Position numbers and translations under genes: made by a program. The notes beneath the pieces were generated by a model. It worked only from the letters and a program-made list of their open reading frames with translations. It was not told the origin of the DNA and did not search any database. From the NCBI RefSeq assembly GCF_023078495.1, contig NZ_CP095742.1, positions 4,821,501-4,885,500 of the forward strand: DNA of 64,000 nt, in the 5' to 3' direction. The first letter of the stretch is position 1. Every line of letters starts with the position of its first letter. Origin of the DNA: Luteibacter aegosomatissinici (lineage in GTDB: Bacteria; Pseudomonadota; Gammaproteobacteria; Xanthomonadales; Rhodanobacteraceae). Below are positions 46,968 through 54,902 of this stretch, piece by piece.

Positions 46968-47099
46968 TCACCGAGCGACGGCCACCACGGTCGCTGGCAG
47001 GTGCGACGGGCTCGCCGTGACAAACGAACCCATGGCCAACACACAGGTCAGCACGGCAGCAACGAAGAAGGATTTGAGCAGGAAGGTTTCAACGTTCAT
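46968..47099 (-). CDS. Candidate small membrane protein, 43 residues
   Basis: Short frame MNVETFLLKSFFVAAVLTCV... with one hydrophobic helix (residues 6-28), then a Ser/Pro/Val tail ending VVAVAR. A CGGAG ribosome-binding site lies seven bases before the ATG, and the codons keep the G/C-rich third position of real genes here. It sits inside the inverted 94-base repeat pair. Inner-membrane insertion or a signal peptide is possible. No family is recognised. Confidence 0.5.
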   Translation of the reverse strand: MNVETFLLKSFFVAAVLTCVLAMGSFVTASPSHLPATVVAVAR

Positions 47100-47340
47100 G
47101 GCGATGCTCCGTGAGGTGGGTCAGATGGGGCCAGGCCCCGTTGCCCAAGGCGTTGCATTCACCGTGCCAACCTAACCTACACCCCGGAAACGGCGCCACG
47201 ACGCCATCTGCGCCCATCCACGCCACACGACCACGCCTGTCCGCGGACGAAGCCGCTGTCCGTCCGCACGTGTCCGAACGTACCAATCTCCCAGCAGACA
47301 ACGCCGCGGCTCTCCACCCACCCAACCTCATGGGTCAAAA

Positions 47341-47362
47341 GAGCCGTCGGTGCCCACCCTCG
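47341..47362 (+). repeat. Fragment of the 94-base repeat
   Basis: Twenty-two bases, GAGCCGTCGGTGCCCACCCT plus CG, match the 3' end of both full copies. It is isolated and probably a remnant. Confidence 0.55.
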
Positions 47363-47442
47363 AGGCGAGTTCCGCACAAGAGAGCGGCCGTAGGCCAGCC
47401 TTAGATGGGGCTGGCCCATGGCTCACTCACGGGGCGGCGGTT

Positions 47443-47467
47443 GTAGGAGCGCACCTTGTGCGCGAAT
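47443..47467 (+). repeat. Solitary REP arm
   Basis: GTAGGAGCGCACCTTGTGCG followed by CGAA, one arm without its inverted partner. The stem GCGCAC/GTGCGC is intact. Confidence 0.7.
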
Positions 47468-47501
47468 CAAAGGCACGGCGGCGCAGCCGCAGCATCCGAC
47501 G

Positions 47502-47595
47502 CGAGGGTGGGCACCGACGGCTCTCGGCCTCGAAACCACCAGAGCGAGGCGGCGCAAGCCGCTGGTCACATGCATTCGCATAAGCGAATGAACCG
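47502..47595 (-). repeat. 94-base repeat, copy B (inverted relative to copy A)
   Basis: Minus-strand copy matching copy A in four blocks; the spacer between the GCCGCCTCG and GAGGCCGAG blocks is diverged. It ends about 40 bases before the riboswitch. Together with copy A it encloses about 700 bases, in the layout of a terminal-inverted-repeat element, though no transposase or target duplication is seen. Confidence 0.68.
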
Positions 47596-47635
47596 ATTTC
47601 CTCCGGTCCGACCCGATCACCGCTAGAATGCCCCC

Positions 47636-47845
47636 CGTTCGGGTGTCCACCCGCCTCCACGGCGGAAGGATGAAACGGGAAGCCGGTGCGCCGCTGAAGC
47701 GGCAAGGCCGGCACTGCCCCCGCAACGGTAAGCCCCAGGGGACCACCCCCATTCCATCCGGCCTCAGCCACTGCTCCACACGGAGTGGGAAGGCGCCGGA
47801 CGAACCCGCCCACGCGGTAAAGGCAAGTCCGGAGACCGGCCCGAA
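47636..47845 (+). ncRNA. Cobalamin riboswitch
   Basis: All conserved B12-box elements appear in order: GAAACGGGAAGCCGGTG, GGCACTGCCCCCGCAACGGT (the B12 core), GCCACTG, GGGAAGGCG and AAGTCCGGAGACCGGCCC. It lies in the leader of btuB, about 170 bases before its ATG. The following GC-rich inverted segment (GGCGGGCGG... CCGCCGCCCG) could be the expression platform, masking initiation when adenosylcobalamin binds. No T-run is present, so translational control is more likely than termination. Confidence 0.93.
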
Positions 47846-48013
47846 ACGCACCCCCGCGCCAGCCATGGCCGCGGGCGCGACCTGTTTCGGACGATTCGCG
47901 GCGGGCGGATCCGGACAGTCACCGGGCCCCGCCGCCCGTGCGCCGTTCGCCACACCCCCGTGACCGTCCCCGTTTCCAAGACTTGCCGCCCGCGGCACGA
48001 GGACGCTCCACAC

Positions 48014-49894
48014 ATGAAGAAGACCCTGCTCGCGACCGCCCTGCTGTCGTCCATCACCATCGCCCACGCCGCCGATGCCCCGGAAACGTTGCCCTCGGTG
48101 GTCGTTACCGCCAACCGCGCGCCCACTCCGCTGGACGAGGTGCTGGCCCCGGTCACCGTGATCACCCGCGACGACATCGAGCGCCTGCAGCCCACCAGCG
48201 TGCAGGACCTGCTCACCGGCCTGCCCGGCGTCGTCATGGCCAACACCGGTGGCATCGGCCAGCAGACGTCCCTGTTCATGCGCGGCACCAACTCCGCACA
48301 CACCCTGGTGCTGATCGATGGCGTCCGCGTGGGCACGGTCGGTGCCGGCCTGCCGGCCTACGAGCAGCTCCCGGTCGAGCAGATCGACCACATCGAAGTG
48401 GTCCGCGGCCCGCGTTCGACCCTGTACGGCTCGGACGCCATCGGTGGCGTCATCCAGATCTTCACCCGCCACGGCCAGGCCGGCGAAGCGCCGACGCCTT
48501 CGGTCTCGGTGACCGGCGGCAGCCATGGCTACAGCGCCGGCCAGTTCGGCGTCTCCGGCGGCACCACCCACGGTTGGTACAACGCCAGCCTGGGCGGCCA
48601 GTACACCTCCGGCATCAATGCCTGCCGCATCGGCGCGGGCACGGCCTTCAAGGGCTGCTTCACCGATGAGCCCGACCACGATGCCTACCGCACCTACAAC
48701 GGCGCGCTTTCAGGCGGCTACCGCTGGGATGACGGCACCGAGCTCACCGGCAGCTGGCTGCGCAGCAAGGGCACGATCGAGTACGACGGCGATTACCAGA
48801 ACCTTACCCGCCGCTCGCAGCAGGTGGCCGGCGGCAAGCTCAGCTTCGACGTGATGGCCGACTGGCGCATGTCGGTGAGCGTGGGCCAGAACCAGGACCG
48901 TGCTGATAACTACCTCAACGGCGCCGACAAGACCCTGGACTACGTGAACTACGGTGTGGACAAGGTGCGCCAGGGCTACCTCTATTCCAAGCGCAACCAG
49001 GCCGCCTGGCAGAACGATGTCACCCTGGCGCCGGGCCAGACCCTGAGCGCGGGCGTGGATTACCAGCAGGAGAAGCTGGATAGCGACACGGATTACCTCA
49101 AGACCACCCGCAACAACACCGGCGTGTTCGCCCTGTACCAGGGCGTGTTTGGTCCGCACGAGATCCAGCTTTCCGCGCGCCACGACCACAACACCCAGTT
49201 CGGCAACCACAACACCGGCTCGGCGGCGTACGGCTTTCGCTTCGATAACGGCATGCGGATCACGGCCTCGTACGGCACGGCGTTCCATGCACCGACCTTC
49301 AACGACGAGTACTACCCGTACGGTGCCCCCGTCTCGCTGAAGCCGGAGAAGTCGCGCACGGCCGAGATCGGCCTGAGTGGCGGCCCGGGTATCTGGAACT
49401 GGGCGGTGAACGCCTACCAGACCAAGGTGGACGACCTGATCGGTTACGACGCCAACTTCCTGCCGATCAACGTGAGCCAGGCCCGTATCCGTGGTCTCGA
49501 GGGCCAGCTCGGCGCCGATGTGGATGGCTGGCACGTGCGTACGTACCTCACGCTGCAGCAGCCGCTGAACCGCGATAGCGGCCCGCAAGAAGACAACCTG
49601 CTGGCCCGCCGCCCGCGCCGCACCGGCCGGGTGGACCTGGACAAGGACCTGGGCGCCTTCACGGTGGGCGGCTCGGTGTATGCAGCCGGCTACAGCTACG
49701 ACGACGCGGCCAACACCACCCGCCTGGGCGGTTACACGACGGCCGACCTGCGTGCGACCTGGCATGTGGATAACGCCTGGAGCGTTCAGGGCCGCGTGGC
49801 CAACGTAGCCGACAAGCACTATGAGACGGCGGCGTACTACAACCAGCTGGGCCGCACCTATTACGTGACCGTGCGTTTCGCGCCTGCTCCGTAA
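48014..49894 (+). CDS. btuB: Vitamin B12 TonB-dependent receptor
   Basis: Outer-membrane cobalamin transporter of 626 residues. A signal peptide (cleaved after AHA, residue 19) precedes the TonB box SVVVTAN (28-34). Plug signatures are VQDLLTGLPGVVMANTGG, LFMRGTNSAHTLVLIDGVR and IEVVRGPRSTLYGSDAIGG. The 22-strand barrel ends in YYVTVRFAP. Length matches E. coli BtuB (614). The upstream cobalamin riboswitch supports the assignment. No btuCDF genes follow; the next gene is an unrelated pump. Confidence 0.94.
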   Translation: MKKTLLATALLSSITIAHAADAPETLPSVVVTANRAPTPLDEVLAPVTVITRDDIERLQPTSVQDLLTGLPGVVMANTGGIGQQTSLFMRGTNSAHTLVLIDGVRVGTVGAGLPAYEQLPVEQIDHIEVVRGPRSTLYGSDAIGGVIQIFTRHGQAGEAPTPSVSVTGGSHGYSAGQFGVSGGTTHGWYNASLGGQYTSGINACRIGAGTAFKGCFTDEPDHDAYRTYNGALSGGYRWDDGTELTGSWLRSKGTIEYDGDYQNLTRRSQQVAGGKLSFDVMADWRMSVSVGQNQDRADNYLNGADKTLDYVNYGVDKVRQGYLYSKRNQAAWQNDVTLAPGQTLSAGVDYQQEKLDSDTDYLKTTRNNTGVFALYQGVFGPHEIQLSARHDHNTQFGNHNTGSAAYGFRFDNGMRITASYGTAFHAPTFNDEYYPYGAPVSLKPEKSRTAEIGLSGGPGIWNWAVNAYQTKVDDLIGYDANFLPINVSQARIRGLEGQLGADVDGWHVRTYLTLQQPLNRDSGPQEDNLLARRPRRTGRVDLDKDLGAFTVGGSVYAAGYSYDDAANTTRLGGYTTADLRATWHVDNAWSVQGRVANVADKHYETAAYYNQLGRTYYVTVRFAPAP

Positions 49895-49922
49895 GCCCTG
49901 ACGTAAAGCAAGCGATACCCCT

Positions 49923-49988
49923 GTAGGAGCGCGCTTGCGCGCGATCCGGTCCACCGCGAGCACCCATCGCGCGCAAGCGCGCTCCTAC
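49923..49988. repeat. Paired REP hairpin (type II)
   Basis: Canonical copy: GTAGGAGCGCGCTTGCGCGC and its inverted partner, between btuB and the RND pump gene. The 26-base linker includes GAT/ATC, extending the stem. Confidence 0.87.
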
Positions 49989-50118
49989 GGGAAATACCTG
50001 TCCAAACAGCCTTCCCCTGCCTTTCGGCAGGGGGCTGACGGACGGCACAGGCGACGAAAGGCACCGTAACGGCATAAAGTGCGCGGCGCGGGACGTTCCC
50101 GCTGTCACAGGATGTGTC

Positions 50119-53100
50119 GTGAATTTTTTTGCTCCCTTCATCCGCCGGCCCCGGGGAACGTCGCTGCTTGCGGCAGGCCTCACGCTGGCCGGCATACTGG
50201 CGTACATGCTGCTGGGCGTGGCCGCGCTGCCCTCGATCGAGGTGCCGGCGGTGTTCATCCAGGCGCAGATGCCGGGCGCCAATGCGCAGACGATGGCCAA
50301 CACGATCATCGCGCCGCTGGAACGCCACCTGGGGCAGATCCCGGGCGTGGACCAGATGTACTCCAACAGCGTGGAGGGTTCGGGCTTCGTCCGTATCCGC
50401 TTCACGATGGACCGCTCCACCGACGCCGCCGCGCGTGATGTGCAGGCCGCCATCAATGCCGCCGTCGCCGATCTCCCGGCCGGCATGCCCTCGCCGCCGC
50501 AGTACTTCAAGTTCGATACGGGGCAGATCCCCGTGCTGCTCGTCTCGTTCACCTCGAAGACGATGCCGGCGGACAAATTGTTCGATGTGGTCGATACGCT
50601 GATACGACCCACCGTCTCGCAGATCGACGGCGTGGCGCGCGTACAGGTGTTCGGCGGTACGCCACATGCGGTGCGCGTGGAGCTGGATACCAATGCGCTT
50701 TCCTCGAAAGGGCTGACCACGAACGACGTCTCGAACGCGCTGCAGGCCGCCAACGTCAATTCGCCGCAGGGGCTGCTCTCCGATGGCCGCTCGCAGATGA
50801 CCGTCATCGCGAACGATGGGCTGCGCGATGCGGATGAGTTCGCGCGCATCCTCATCGCCATGCGTAACGGCGTGCCCGTGCGCTTGTCGGATATCGCCAG
50901 GGTTACCAGCGGGCAGCAGGATATTTTCCAGAAGGCATGGTTCCAGGGCGAACGCTCGGTCACCATGCAGATCAGCAAGCGCCCCGAGGCCAACTCGATC
51001 GAGACGGCCAACGCCATTCGTGCGGCACTCCCGCGCTTCCGCGCCATGCTGCCGGCCGACGCCGTCGTTACGCCTATCTTCGACCTGACCCAGACCACGC
51101 AATCAGCGCTGCATGAGGTGAAAGTCGCGCTGATGATCTCGATCGTGATGGTGTGCCTGGTGATGCTGGTGTTCCTGCGCCGGCTGGGCCCCACGCTGAT
51201 CGCGACACTGAGCGTGCCGCTGTCGCTTGCCGGCGCGTTCGTCGTCATGTGGACGCTCGGTTACACGCTGAACACCATGTCGCTGATGGCGCTGGTGTTG
51301 TGTATCGGCTTCGTCGTGGACGATGCGATCGTGGTGATCGAGAACATCGTGCGCCACATGGAGAATGGTTCCGCGCCCATGCCGGCTTCGCTGGAGGGCG
51401 TGCGCGAGATCGGCTTCACGGTCATCTCCATCACCATTTCGCTGGTGGCGGTGTTCGCGCCACTGCTGTTCGGCAACAACATGATCACCAAGCTCCTGCG
51501 CGAGTTCTCGGTGACCCTGGCCGCGGCCGTGCTCATTTCCGCCGTGGTGTCGCTGACGCTCACGCCCGCGCTGTGCGCCCGCTACCTCAAGCACGACGAA
51601 CCGGACCGTGTGCCGGGCCGCCTGGAGAAGGCGCTGGAGCGGTTCGACAAGGGCTTCCTGCGCTTTTACGAGCGCGGCCTGGACTGGGCCATGCGCCACC
51701 GCCGGATCATGCGCTGGCAGCCGCTCACCCTGCTTATCGCGACCTTCCTGCTGGCCATGGCGGTGGTGAAAACCGCCGGTGGCAATTTCATGCCCGATGA
51801 AGACACCGGCATGCTGCAGGCGGAGATCACCGCCGATGCCAACATCTCGCCCGATGAGATGACCCGGCGCCTCACCCGCGTGGCCGAGATCATGCAGAAG
51901 GATTCGACGGTGGCCGATGTCACCGCGATCCTCGGCGGCGATAACGGCGGTGCCGTCGGTAACCAGGGCCTGATGTTCATCGACCTGAAACCCAAAGGTA
52001 GTGGCCCCGACCATCGCAAGGAATCGATCAAGGAAATCATGGACCGGATGGGCAAGGAGTACGAGAAGATCTCCGACGTCCAGGTGTTCTTCAACCCAGT
52101 GCAGTTCCTGGGTGGTGGCGGCGGCAACAGCAACCGTGGCCAGTACTCGTTCCAGCTGATCAGCACCGGCGGTGAAAGCCTCGAACCGTGGACGCTCAAG
52201 CTCGTGCAGATCATGCGCGGCATGAAGGAGTTCAAGGACGTCGGCAGTGACTTCGACGTGGTCGGCAAGCAGCAGATGCTGCAGGTGGACCGCGATGCGG
52301 CCAGCCGCCTGCAGATCGGCATGGGCATGATCGATACCGCGCTGTACAACGCGTTCGGCCAGCGCCAGGTCTCGGTGATTTACTCGGATATCAACCAGTA
52401 CTGGGTGGTACTCACGGCCGCGGCCGCGCAGTCGCTGTCGCCCGAGTCGCTGCTCAACACGTATGTAAAGAACAACCTCGGCAACATGGTGCCGCTATCG
52501 GCCGTGGCGCATATCGCGCCGATCAGCACGCCCAGCGCGGTGACCCACCAGAACCAGCTGGAGTCGGCCGATATCACGTACAACCTGGCACCGAAGATCT
52601 CCGCGGACAAGGGCAACAGCCTGGTCGAACAGGCGGTGGCCCGGCTCAACCTTCCCGAAGGCGTGCGCATGGATTTCACCGGCGCGAACCAGCGCCTGAA
52701 GGATGCGCAGTCCAATGGCATGGTGCTGCTCATCGGTGCGATCCTGGCGGTCTACATCGTGCTGGGCATTCTTTACGAAAGCCTGGGCCACCCGCTGACG
52801 ATTCTTTCGACGCTGCCCGCGGCGGGTGCCGGCGCGTTCCTGGCCATGCTGGTGACGCAGACGCAGCTCACGCTGATGGCGATCATCTCGGTGCTACTGC
52901 TGATCGGCATCGTGAAGAAGAACGCGATCCTGATGGTGGATTTCGCATTGACGGCACAGCGTGAGCAGGGCATGTCGCCGGTGGAGGCGATCCGCCAGGC
53001 GGCACTCGTGCGCTTCCGTCCGATCACGATGACGACGCTGGTGGCGATGGGCGCGGCGCTGCCGCTGGCCATCGGTTTTGGCGTGGGTTCGGAGATGCGC

Positions 53101-53286
53101 CGCCCGCTGGGTATCGCGATCGTGGGCGGACTGCTGGTGTCCCAGCTGCTCACGCTGCTGAGCACGCCGGCGATCTACCTGTGGAACCACGACCGCAAGG
53201 AACGCAAGGTACGCCGCAAGCACCGCAAGATGCTCAAGCGCCGTTACAAGGTGTGGAAGAAGCTGCGCAAGGCGCGCGGGGCGTAG
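50119..53286 (+). CDS. RND multidrug efflux permease (HAE1 family), stand-alone
   Basis: Inner-membrane proton-driven pump of 1055 residues with the RND plan of 12 helices and two large periplasmic loops. Signatures are LPSIEVPAVFIQAQMPGANAQTM, the translocation Asp pair in CIGFVVDDAIVVIENIVRHME (helix 4), GGNFMPDEDTGMLQAEITADA, and the C-terminal KKNAILMVDFALTAQREQGMSPVEAI. The closest group is MdtB/MdtC-like. The start is GTG with AGGAT upstream. It lacks a neighbouring membrane-fusion or outer-membrane gene, so it must share partners made elsewhere. A highly basic C-terminal tail (RKHRKMLKRRYK) follows the last helix. Its TAG stop codon lies inside the GTAG foot of a REP element. Confidence 0.9.
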   Translation: MNFFAPFIRRPRGTSLLAAGLTLAGILAYMLLGVAALPSIEVPAVFIQAQMPGANAQTMANTIIAPLERHLGQIPGVDQMYSNSVEGSGFVRIRFTMDRSTDAAARDVQAAINAAVADLPAGMPSPPQYFKFDTGQIPVLLVSFTSKTMPADKLFDVVDTLIRPTVSQIDGVARVQVFGGTPHAVRVELDTNALSSKGLTTNDVSNALQAANVNSPQGLLSDGRSQMTVIANDGLRDADEFARILIAMRNGVPVRLSDIARVTSGQQDIFQKAWFQGERSVTMQISKRPEANSIETANAIRAALPRFRAMLPADAVVTPIFDLTQTTQSALHEVKVALMISIVMVCLVMLVFLRRLGPTLIATLSVPLSLAGAFVVMWTLGYTLNTMSLMALVLCIGFVVDDAIVVIENIVRHMENGSAPMPASLEGVREIGFTVISITISLVAVFAPLLFGNNMITKLLREFSVTLAAAVLISAVVSLTLTPALCARYLKHDEPDRVPGRLEKALERFDKGFLRFYERGLDWAMRHRRIMRWQPLTLLIATFLLAMAVVKTAGGNFMPDEDTGMLQAEITADANISPDEMTRRLTRVAEIMQKDSTVADVTAILGGDNGGAVGNQGLMFIDLKPKGSGPDHRKESIKEIMDRMGKEYEKISDVQVFFNPVQFLGGGGGNSNRGQYSFQLISTGGESLEPWTLKLVQIMRGMKEFKDVGSDFDVVGKQQMLQVDRDAASRLQIGMGMIDTALYNAFGQRQVSVIYSDINQYWVVLTAAAAQSLSPESLLNTYVKNNLGNMVPLSAVAHIAPISTPSAVTHQNQLESADITYNLAPKISADKGNSLVEQAVARLNLPEGVRMDFTGANQRLKDAQSNGMVLLIGAILAVYIVLGILYESLGHPLTILSTLPAAGAGAFLAMLVTQTQLTLMAIISVLLLIGIVKKNAILMVDFALTAQREQGMSPVEAIRQAALVRFRPITMTTLVAMGAALPLAIGFGVGSEMRRPLGIAIVGGLLVSQLLTLLSTPAIYLWNHDRKERKVRRKHRKMLKRRYKVWKKLRKARGA

Positions 53287-53378
53287 GAGCCCACCCTGTG
53301 GGCGACATCCTTTCGCGACCACGCAACAGCTCCTGCTGCCCTGTCGCGAACAGCGTCGCCCACAGGGTGGGCTCCTAC
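53283..53378. repeat. Paired REP hairpin (type I) overlapping a stop codon
   Basis: GTAGGAGCCCACCCTGTGGG inverted pair between the convergent RND and DUF2239 genes. The TAG of the left GTAG foot is the stop codon of the pump gene, so the element fused to the end of the reading frame. Confidence 0.88.
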
Positions 53379-53394
53379 GGGTGGGCGGGTGTTG

Positions 53395-53955
53395 TCATGA
53401 CAGGACGACGTCGGCCAAGCGGCGCACGTAATCGCGCACGTCCGCGGGCCACCCTTCAATCAGCGCTCGGAATCGTTCACCGTCGCGCCGGTGAAACGCA
53501 CGCGAGGCCTCTTCGTAGCCCGCCAGGTTGCCGGCCAGCGCCAGCATCACGCGGTCAACGGCTTCGCTGGCCACGCGGGCGCGGTCCGCATCGACGTTCT
53601 CGCGTGTGGCGTTCTCGACCAGCCGGCGCAGCGCAACCGACGCGCCGCCGGGCTGGCTGGCCAACCACTCCCAGTGCCGGGGCAACAGCGTGACCTCCCG
53701 CGCGACCACGCCCAGCTTCGGCCGGCCTGGGCCGCGCCGCGCCGGGGTCTCGTCCGCGAGCGGTAATCGCGCAAGCACGTCATGGGTCGTACCCCGGTAA
53801 TCCACGTCCACCGGGCGGCCGGTACTGTCGTCGTAGATGATCGGGCTGGCGTTGGGCTCGCCATCAAGCAATGCCTTGCAGCGCTCGGCCACGACAGCCA
53901 GTGCGCCGGATGCAACGCGGGCGGCGCCATCAAATGCGGTGTAGTTCGTTTGCAT
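53395..53955 (-). CDS. DUF2239 family protein
   Basis: Soluble protein of 186 residues of the DUF2239 family. Characteristic blocks are the N-terminal YTAFDGAARVASGAL, PIIYDDSTGRPVDVDYRG and the central RRGPGRPKLGVVAREVTLLPRHWEWLASQPGGASVALRRLV, split here only for reading. AT-hook-like GPGRPK suggests nucleic-acid contact; the block after it resembles ribbon-helix-helix wording, but the family function is unknown. An inverted TTACCCGG repeat lies just upstream and could be its own operator. It is convergent with the RND gene across a REP pair. Confidence 0.85.
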   Translation of the reverse strand: MQTNYTAFDGAARVASGALAVVAERCKALLDGEPNASPIIYDDSTGRPVDVDYRGTTHDVLARLPLADETPARRGPGRPKLGVVAREVTLLPRHWEWLASQPGGASVALRRLVENATRENVDADRARVASEAVDRVMLALAGNLAGYEEASRAFHRRDGERFRALIEGWPADVRDYVRRLADVVLS

Positions 53956-53988
53956 GGGGGTCTTCCTTAAACCGGGACCCGCCAGATA

Positions 53989-54027
53989 TTACCCGGCAAT
54001 AATTACACGTCAATAGTGCCCGGGTAA
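53989..54027. promoter_or_regulatory. Inverted repeat TTACCCGG...CCGGGTAA upstream of the DUF2239 gene
   Basis: Eight-base perfect arms with 23 bases between, in a stretch much richer in A/T than its surroundings. Arm extensions are related too: the left continues CAATAATTA and the right, read inverted, GCACTATTGA. This is the layout of two operators facing each other over a promoter, about 35-70 bases before the DUF2239 ATG. Confidence 0.5.
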
Positions 54028-54038
54028 AAACAGCAGCG

Positions 54039-54815
54039 TCAGTGCATGCCCCAGGCATAGCAATCCATCGAGAGCACGCCATAGGTTACCCCGCCATCGA
54101 TCACGCGCGCGGTGTCCTGGCCAGCCGCGGCGGCGGCGACCAGCAGGGGCAGGTAATGCTCGTCCGTGGGATGGGCCCTCAGCGCGGACGGCGCGTGGCT
54201 GCGGTACTCGCGCAGGGCGGTGATGTCACCGGCGAGCACCGCTCCGCGTGCCCACGCGGCAAAGGCCTTCGCGTAATCCTCCGGTTCGCGGGTGACCCGC
54301 GCTTCGCGCGTGTTGTGCGTGAGGCTGCCCGAGCCCATCACCACCACGCCACGGTCACGCAGCGGTGCGAGGGCCTCGCCCAGGCGCAGCGCCGACCCCA
54401 CGTCGAGGTTATGCGGCATGGAGACCTGCAGCACCGGTGTATCCGCGGCCGGGCGCAGGTAACGCAACGGCACCCACGCGCCATGGTCCAGGCCGCGCTC
54501 GCCGTCGACAAGCGCCGTGAACCCCTTCTCGATCAGCAGGCCGGCAGTTTCCGCGGCCAGTGCGGGCAGGCCGGGCGCCGGGTAGCCCAGCGAGTAGAGC
54601 TCCGGCGCGAAGCCGCCGAAATCGTGGAGGGTGGAAGGATGCGGTGCGCCGGTGACGCGCACGCCGCAGGTCTGCCAATGCGGCGACACCACGACAATGG
54701 CCGTGGCGCTCGCCAGCTGTTCGCCCAACGCCGTGAGCTGGCTACCCAATAAGCCCGGCTCCAACGCGAACGTAGGCGAGCCGTGGGAGACGAAGAGGGC
54801 GGGAGCGCGTTGCAT
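54039..54815 (-). CDS. ygiD: YgiD-type extradiol dioxygenase (4,5-DOPA dioxygenase family)
   Basis: Non-haem metal enzyme of 258 residues of the LigB/YgiD superfamily. Metal ligands are the His of FVSHGSPTFALEPG (His10), PHWQTCGVRVTG, DHGAWVPLRYL and the MGSGSLTHNTRE histidine. The closing AYGVLSMDCYAW-like segment (TYGVLSMDCYAWG) matches the family end. E. coli YgiD opens the ring of L-DOPA; the natural substrate is uncertain. It reads toward the DUF2239 gene, with a separate promoter-like region between them. Confidence 0.9.
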   Translation of the reverse strand: MQRAPALFVSHGSPTFALEPGLLGSQLTALGEQLASATAIVVVSPHWQTCGVRVTGAPHPSTLHDFGGFAPELYSLGYPAPGLPALAAETAGLLIEKGFTALVDGERGLDHGAWVPLRYLRPAADTPVLQVSMPHNLDVGSALRLGEALAPLRDRGVVVMGSGSLTHNTREARVTREPEDYAKAFAAWARGAVLAGDITALREYRSHAPSALRAHPTDEHYLPLLVAAAAAGQDTARVIDGGVTYGVLSMDCYAWGMH

Positions 54816-54902
54816 GGCCGTGTGCCTGGGAGCGTTTGGGGATGCTCTCCAATGTAGGCATCGTGCCCGCGCGGATAAATCACCGCGGGGCGAACGGATT
54901 GT

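Larger units (their letters stand above)
46674..47635. other. Non-coding, repeat-rich interval between nagA and the cobalamin riboswitch
   Basis: About 960 bases holding the two 94-base repeat copies in inverted orientation, one REP pair and a 22-base fragment of the repeat (GAGCCGTCGGTGCCCACCCT at 47341). Two solitary REP arms lie at 46915-46937 and 47443-47467, and there is a 43-codon membrane ORF. The part between 47200 and 47300 has clustered GTCCG words but no recognised feature. Confidence 0.65.

Noticed and set aside
47111-47404. A 97-codon frame between the repeat copies on the plus strand
   Set aside because: It is Pro/Arg/His-rich, overlaps the repeat fragment, has no family likeness and no convincing ribosome-binding site.
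46705-47595. Insertion sequence bounded by the inverted repeats
   Set aside because: No transposase frame lies between the copies and no target-site duplication could be seen. It is kept only as a repeat pair.
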